Source of the DNA: Ruminococcus callidus
GTDB lineage: Bacteria; Bacillota; Clostridia; Oscillospirales; Ruminococcaceae
DNA: 35,384 nucleotides
Direction of reading: 5' to 3'
NCBI RefSeq assembly: GCF_020709055.1
Contig: NZ_JAJFCK010000023.1
Coordinates: 1 to 35,384 of the forward strand
Shown here: one piece after another, positions 31,638 through 35,384 of the stretch
How positions within the stretch are numbered: position 1 is the stretch's first letter
Layout of the letters: the number at the start of each line of letters is the position of its first letter
The notes under the pieces: model-generated
Database searches by the model: none
What the model was told of the DNA's origin: nothing
What the model saw: the letters and a program-made list of their open reading frames with translations, nothing else
Made by a program: the position numbers and the translations under genes

Positions 31638-32756
31638 TTACTTCCGGCGTGCTCTGCTCAGTGCCAGACCGCAAACTGCCAGTGCCATCACGCTGACGAT
31701 CACACCGACACCCGCGTCTCCGGTCTTCGGAGAAGAGGAGGTGTCCGTGGTGGGCGTTGCCGTGGGAACGCTAGTCTTTCCAGAGGAAATGGCGATGTTC
31801 TGGAAAATCATATTGAATACACCGTCCAGATCCTTGGCATCCTCTACAATGTAGCCATACTTCGGATCGCTTGCCAGATCCCGAATGAACTGCTCGTCCG
31901 TCTTGCTGTAGTAGGAATCAAAGAAACCGATGCTGTAAACAGTGGCAGCGGTTTTCAGACCGTTGTTGTCGTAGTTCAGCGCATAGTTCTGATAGCCATC
32001 ATAACCGTAGTCCGCATCATACGAATGGCCGCCCTCGTTGGGCATGCCGTCTGCCATAATGATGACAGACTTCTGCTTGCCGTTGCTGCCGTTCAGGATC
32101 AGCTTTACTTCTTCCATACCGCCGGACATATTGGTCATGCCGTATGCCTTCAGCGAGCGGATGTAAGCTGCCAGAGAGGTGAAGTCGCTGCTGTACCGCA
32201 GGGACTGTACGTTTGTGCCAAATGCAACCACAGAGATCACAGTCTTGGGGTCAGCCTTCAGGAACTTTTCGCAAATGCCAACGGCTGCGTCCTTCATTGC
32301 TGCCATGGGTTCGCCGTTCATACTGCCGGAAACGTCCAGCATCAGAACCACATCATCGAAATAGTTGGTGGGTGCAACGCCCTGCGCATTACCAGTCATG
32401 ACGGTGGTCTGGATTGCCTCTGCCTGAACGGCTGCAACCGTGGTCACTTCTGCACGCTCCACAGTAGTAGCTGCGGTGGTCTCTGTGGAAACAGCCTCCT
32501 CTGCCGGTGCAGTGGTTACGGCTGCGTTGTTCTCACTGTCCACCGAAACGGTTACGTCAGCTGCCGGAGCGGTTTCCTCTACGCCCAGCACTTCCACAGC
32601 CTCTTCCACGCTGTCTACCACCGGTGCCTCTGCGGTTTCCCCAGCAGCTGCCGGTGATGTGCTCTCTGCCTCCGAGGCAGATACTGCCATACCGCCCATT
32701 GTGCCGACTGCCATCATACCTGCCAGCAGCAGCGAGATCCATTTTTTGTTTTTCAT
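31638..32756 (-). CDS. Secreted VWA-domain protein with sortase-like C-terminal anchor
   Basis: The 372-residue protein has a signal peptide (MKNKKWISLLLAGMMAVGTM, cut near VSA-SE), a 100-residue Thr/Ala/Glu/Val-rich spacer (30-120), and a von Willebrand factor A domain (about 134-325) with the MIDAS motif DVSGS (Asp141, Ser143, Ser145), TNMSGG and ADGMPNEGG. The end has SPKTG (342-346), a hydrophobic helix and RARRK, a sortase-type sorting signal with an unusual first residue. It is probably a wall-anchored binding protein. A GGAGGAAAGAGG lies before the ATG at 32756. It has its own promoter at 32826-32855. Confidence 0.88.
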   Translation of the reverse strand: MKNKKWISLLLAGMMAVGTMGGMAVSASEAESTSPAAAGETAEAPVVDSVEEAVEVLGVEETAPAADVTVSVDSENNAAVTTAPAEEAVSTETTAATTVERAEVTTVAAVQAEAIQTTVMTGNAQGVAPTNYFDDVVLMLDVSGSMNGEPMAAMKDAAVGICEKFLKADPKTVISVVAFGTNVQSLRYSSDFTSLAAYIRSLKAYGMTNMSGGMEEVKLILNGSNGKQKSVIIMADGMPNEGGHSYDADYGYDGYQNYALNYDNNGLKTAATVYSIGFFDSYYSKTDEQFIRDLASDPKYGYIVEDAKDLDGVFNMIFQNIAISSGKTSVPTATPTTDTSSSPKTGDAGVGVIVSVMALAVCGLALSRARRK

Positions 32757-32790
32757 GTCCTCTTTCCTCCATTCTTTTTCCCTGCATCTC

Positions 32791-32811
32791 CGTGTGGCGC
32801 TCTGCCACACG
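32791..32811 (-). other. 5'-leader hairpin of the VWA gene
   Basis: CGTGTGGC pairs with GCCACACG around a five-base loop, in the transcribed leader about 35 bases before the start codon. It may protect the mRNA 5' end. Confidence 0.5.
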
Positions 32812-32825
32812 AAAACGACACATTT

Positions 32826-32855
32826 AGTATAGCATTTCTCGCGCTATCTTGTCAA
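32826..32855 (-). promoter_or_regulatory. Sigma-A promoter of the VWA gene
   Basis: Minus strand: TTGACA (32855-32850), an 18-bp spacer and TATACT (32831-32826). Confidence 0.8.
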
Positions 32856-32937
32856 TCCTTTCCTAATTTTTTTCGATTTTATGAAACTACAGCTCGATTT
32901 TATTGCAATATTTTGTGCGATGTGCCAGTTCCCCAAC

Positions 32938-32968
32938 AAAAAAAGACTGCCGAATCTCGACAGTCTTT
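32938..32968 (-). terminator. Rho-independent terminator of scfB
   Basis: AAAGACTG pairs with CAGTCTTT with an inner CG/CG extension; the minus-strand product is followed by a T-run. It lies 22 bases past the scfB stop. Confidence 0.88.
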
Positions 32969-32990
32969 GGAATCTGATATTTTTTTGCCT

Positions 32991-34379
32991 TTATGCTTCG
33001 CTCTCCTGCGCAGCTGCAGCACGATCCATGCGAATCGCTTTCAGCACAATGGCGCACTCCAAACGCTTCTTTTCGATCTCACAGGACAGCTTGTGTGCCT
33101 TATGCACATCGCCGGCGAACTGATAGTTGTTGGCGTTGCATCCGCCGCTGCAATAGAATCTTGCCCAGCAGTTCCGGCAGTCCGGCTTGCTGTAGATGTG
33201 CGTCTTGGCGAAGTCGGACTTCATCTGCTGGTTGAATGTGCCGTCGTCCACGTTGCCCATCTTATACTCTGCCTCGCCCACAAACTGGTGGCAGGGGTAG
33301 ATGTCGCCGTCCGGTGTGATTGCCACGTATTCGTTACCGCATCCGCAGCCACGCAGGCGTTTGATGGCGCAGGGCCCCTGATCCAGATCCAGCATAAAGT
33401 GGAAGAAATTGAACTTCTTGCCGGTTGCCTCGTAGTCCAGAATCTTCTGCATCAGGCGCTCGTACTCCTCGAAGATTCGGGGCAGGTCTGCCTCTGTGAT
33501 GGCGTACGGCTCTTCCGGATCGGCAATAACCGGCTCCACAGAAATCTGGTCGAATCCGGCATCCAGCAGCGCAAACACATCGTCGGCGAAGTCCAGATTG
33601 TATTTGGTGTAAGTGCCGCGGACGTAGTACTCCTTTTCCCCACGCTGGTCTACCAGCTTCTTGTACATGGGGATGATGCGGTCATAAGAGCCTTTGCCGT
33701 CCACACGGGGGCGCATACGGTCGTTGACATCCTTTCTGCCATCAATGGACAGTACCACATTGGACATCTCCCGATTGATGAAATCGATCTTGTCATCGGT
33801 CAGAAGCATGCCGTTGGTGGTGATGGTGAACCGGAACTTCTTATTGTAGATCGGCTCCTGCGAACGGGCATATTCCACGATCTTCTTGACGGTTTCGAAG
33901 TTCATCAGCGGTTCTCCGCCAAAAAAGTCCATCTCCAGATTGACACGGTTTCCCGAATTTTTCAGCAGGAAATCCACTGCCTTTTTTCCGGTTTCATAGG
34001 ACATGAGCTTTCTGCCCTCGCCGAAATCGCCGGTGGAGGCAAAGCAGTACTTACAGCGGAGGTTACAGTCGTGGGCGATGTTCAGACACATCGCCTTGAT
34101 GGGAGAAGCCACGGCAAAGTTGGCGTACTTCTCGTAGTCATCCGGCGAAAACAGGATGCCCTCCTCGTATGCCTCCAGTACCTCGGCATAGCAGGAGCGG
34201 ATTTCCTCCGGCGCATAAAAGCGGGAGAGCTTTTCCACAACCTCCGGCGGACAGACCGGCGCAAACGGCGGCTGCACATTGTCCAGCATGTCATAGGTCA
34301 GCTCGTCCACCACATGGACGCCACCGCTGTTGACATCCAACACAATATTATAATCGCCCAATTTATACTTATGGATCAT
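32991..34379 (-). CDS. scfB: SCIFF peptide radical SAM maturase
   Basis: The 462-residue radical SAM enzyme installs thioether links in the SCIFF peptide encoded just upstream. The N-terminal 90 residues form a RiPP recognition-like domain. CNLRCKYC holds the cluster cysteines Cys105, Cys109 and Cys112. FFGGEPLMN follows. The C-terminal SPASM region binds two auxiliary [4Fe-4S] clusters, with cysteines near 337, 345, 347, 363, 401, 404, 410, 414 and 433. I chose the ATG at 34379 with AGAGGAA upstream; a 20-codon extension is not family-like. It lies 158 bases after scfA with a hairpin between. Confidence 0.95.
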   Translation of the reverse strand: MIHKYKLGDYNIVLDVNSGGVHVVDELTYDMLDNVQPPFAPVCPPEVVEKLSRFYAPEEIRSCYAEVLEAYEEGILFSPDDYEKYANFAVASPIKAMCLNIAHDCNLRCKYCFASTGDFGEGRKLMSYETGKKAVDFLLKNSGNRVNLEMDFFGGEPLMNFETVKKIVEYARSQEPIYNKKFRFTITTNGMLLTDDKIDFINREMSNVVLSIDGRKDVNDRMRPRVDGKGSYDRIIPMYKKLVDQRGEKEYYVRGTYTKYNLDFADDVFALLDAGFDQISVEPVIADPEEPYAITEADLPRIFEEYERLMQKILDYEATGKKFNFFHFMLDLDQGPCAIKRLRGCGCGNEYVAITPDGDIYPCHQFVGEAEYKMGNVDDGTFNQQMKSDFAKTHIYSKPDCRNCWARFYCSGGCNANNYQFAGDVHKAHKLSCEIEKKRLECAIVLKAIRMDRAAAAQESEA

Positions 34380-34447
34380 TACAATTCCTCTTTCTACAAC
34401 TCCAAGAGCCTGCAACGCTACGAAACAGACTCTGATCATCTATGGGA

Positions 34448-34480
34448 TAAAAGAAAAGGGACAACAAGCTGCCCCTTTTC
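34448..34480 (-). terminator. Hairpin between scfA and scfB, probable partial terminator
   Basis: GAAAAGGG (34473-34480 complement) pairs with CCCTTTTC around a 12-base loop, followed on the minus strand by TTTTATCC. It probably lowers transcription into scfB so that the peptide is made in excess over its enzyme. Confidence 0.65.
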
Positions 34481-34537
34481 CTCCATGGCTTTTTCAAGCC
34501 TGTTCGATCGTCCGGTAATGCGTGCCTTGAAATGCGC

Positions 34538-34675
34538 TTAGTGCTCGCACTTCTGGTTTGCTACTGTGCAGGAAGTCTTGCATGCAGACTGACAGGAAGC
34601 CTGGCACTTACCGCAGCCGCCCTTTTCAGCAGATGCCTTCAGGTTAGCCTTGTTGATGGTCTTGATGTGCTTCAT
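34538..34675 (-). CDS. scfA: SCIFF peptide precursor (six cysteines in forty-five residues)
   Basis: A 45-codon gene, too short for usual gene calling. It starts MKHIKTINKANLKASAEKGG and continues with six cysteines at 21, 24, 28, 32, 36 and 43, ending CEH. This is the nearly universal clostridial SCIFF peptide, precursor of a thioether-crosslinked (ranthipeptide-type) RiPP. A very strong GGGGGAGGG lies 6 bases before the ATG, and a near-consensus promoter is at 34706-34734. Its maturase scfB follows. The biological role of mature SCIFF is not settled. Confidence 0.97.
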   Translation of the reverse strand: MKHIKTINKANLKASAEKGGCGKCQASCQSACKTSCTVANQKCEH

Positions 34676-34705
34676 TCGAAACCCTCCCCCAAAAAATTTA
34701 TTCTC

Positions 34706-34734
34706 ATTATATCACAAATTCGTCCCATTTTCAA
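34706..34734 (-). promoter_or_regulatory. Sigma-A promoter of scfA-scfB
   Basis: Minus strand: TTGAAA (34734-34729), a 17-bp spacer and TATAAT (34711-34706), 30 bp before the scfA start. Confidence 0.85.
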
Positions 34735-34797
34735 GCGTTCCGCACGGGAACGGAAAAAAGTTTACATATTAACCGATAATTTTCCTATGCTTTCCCC

Positions 34798-35205
34798 CTA
34801 TCGTGGAGGATGCTTTCGTGGAAGATTGACACCAGCCACCCCGCCGGTCGCACTGCTCAGCATCAGCGCAAGCCCTTTCCACAGCGTGCCCGCCTCATGC
34901 AGCCACAGTACACCTGCCAGCACCAGCAGCAGATACAGCATCACACCGCACTGCAGGCCGGTGCGAAGCCCTTTGCGGTGCCGCCGGTAACCGGCAAAGC
35001 GTCCCATGCCATAGCCGGCAGTCAGCAGCGCAGCCAGCGCCAGCAGGGTTTCCATCCACGCTGGCGCATCCGCTTTCAACAGCAGCAGCGCAAACAGGAG
35101 CACCATTCCGCAGAGTATAGCAAGTCCCACGAAAACGGCCGGCAACAGAAACCACACGCCGGTTTCCCAAATGTTTTTCCGTGGCGGCTGTCGTCTTGTC
35201 TGCAT
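34798..35205 (-). CDS. Small four-helix membrane protein, TIGR04086-like, beside SCIFF
   Basis: The 135-residue protein has a basic N-terminus (MQTRRQPPRK) and four hydrophobic helices (about 14-43, 48-72, 82-102, 108-125), ending NLPRKHPPR. Size, helix pattern and position upstream of scfA match the TIGR04086 (DUF3792-like) membrane proteins often found with SCIFF in Clostridia. The function is unknown. GAGGAGGG lies 6 bases before the ATG. The gene is 122 bases from scfA, which has its own promoter. Confidence 0.8.
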   Translation of the reverse strand: MQTRRQPPRKNIWETGVWFLLPAVFVGLAILCGMVLLFALLLLKADAPAWMETLLALAALLTAGYGMGRFAGYRRHRKGLRTGLQCGVMLYLLLVLAGVLWLHEAGTLWKGLALMLSSATGGVAGVNLPRKHPPR

Positions 35206-35273
35206 GGCGTTCCCTCCTCTGCCCTTGGTGTTACTCCAAGCTTATGCAAGCAGCGGGGGCGATAGAACGCAAA

Positions 35274-35306
35274 AGCAGACCGCATGCGTTTTGCATACAG
35301 TCTGCT
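35274..35306. terminator. Hairpin upstream of the TIGR04086-like gene
   Basis: AGCAGAC..GTCTGCT with an inner ATGC/GCAT pairing; on the minus strand it is followed by TTTTGCGTT. It probably ends transcription from a gene beyond the window. Confidence 0.6.
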
Positions 35307-35329
35307 GTCTTGGCGTAAAAATTAAGCTT

Positions 35330-35384
35330 AGAGCTTGTATTCATAGGAAATATATGCGGATTTTCGAGCAAATTTTTTTGCAGA
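35330..35384. repeat. Truncated copy of the family A repeat at the window end
   Basis: The 55 bases match the reverse complement of 31486-31540 with two differences (GTATTCATAGG against GTGTTCGTAGG). The copy is cut by the window end. Confidence 0.9.

Noticed and set aside
31449..32657. Long plus-strand frame across the VWA gene
   Set aside because: It begins within the family A repeat and is antisense to a protein with signal peptide, MIDAS and anchor.
32913..34541. 542-codon plus-strand frame across the SCIFF locus
   Set aside because: It is antisense to scfB and its terminator. The minus strand has radical SAM and SPASM motifs, promoter and terminator; the plus frame has none.
1..35384. 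CRISPR arrays, tRNA or rRNA genes, prophage structural genes, complete insertion sequences
   Set aside because: No regularly spaced repeats, cloverleaf-like sequences, rRNA segments, integrase, capsid or transposase genes were recognised. Mobile DNA is limited to miniature repeats.

Overview
This window looks like a stretch of chromosome from a Ruminococcus-like gut Firmicute (Oscillospiraceae). The signs are ruminococcal-type dockerin modules (one in an intact secreted protein, one in a decayed gene), a SCIFF peptide with its radical-SAM maturase, ferredoxin-dependent 2-oxoacid metabolism, purine-rich Shine-Dalgarno sites, consensus sigma-A promoters with 17-bp spacers, and GC-rich genes next to AT-rich intergenic DNA. 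I do not assign a species. Both ends of the window lie inside copies of the same short inverted repeat, so the window is probably a whole assembly contig that broke at repeats.

Layout. 1-3003: a DUF815 AAA+ ATPase, threonine ammonia-lyase (ilvA) and the enamine deaminase ridA. 3034-3825: a small divergent switch of two tandem XRE repressor-like genes against a 60-residue protein, with two 15-bp dyads placed in the two promoter spacers. 3872-6847: glyA, rarA and a convergent DUF6514-like gene. 7071-10177: a MATE transporter and a dockerin-bearing secreted protein. 10286-10401: a candidate small RNA. 10495-13525: an MscS channel, a 195-bp repeat, an integral membrane protein and a D-lactate dehydrogenase-type enzyme. 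13709-17568: a pepV-type dipeptidase whose 3' end is duplicated around an AT-rich gene, then two membrane proteins including a CPBP protease. 17625-18147: a dockerin pseudogene and a 178-bp MITE-like element.

18183-21492 (minus strand): a P-loop ATPase followed by a four-subunit 2-oxoacid:ferredoxin oxidoreductase (ferredoxin, alpha, beta, gamma) with overlapping genes. 21603-25287 (minus): a KAS III-like enzyme plus an acyl-AMP ligase, downstream of a membrane-anchored XRE regulator. Repeated GAGAATCC motifs lie upstream of both units and suggest one regulatory circuit.

25460-31379: a riboflavin operon under a clear FMN riboswitch: ribD, ribE, a NADAR (RibX-like) gene, ribBA, a family 8 glycosyltransferase, ribH and a HAD phosphatase. 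The HAD enzyme could supply the phosphatase step that the other genes lack. The glycosyltransferase is an unusual guest. 31379-31540 is the one complete copy of the repeat that also marks the window ends.

31638-35205 (minus): a secreted VWA protein with a sortase-like tail, the SCIFF maturase (scfB), the 45-residue SCIFF peptide (scfA, very short and easily missed) and a small membrane protein resembling TIGR04086. Items most worth following up are the small RNA with two exposed C-rich segments, the XRE/KAS III/ligase circuit, the duplicated pepV tail with its AT-rich cargo, and the tandem XRE switch.
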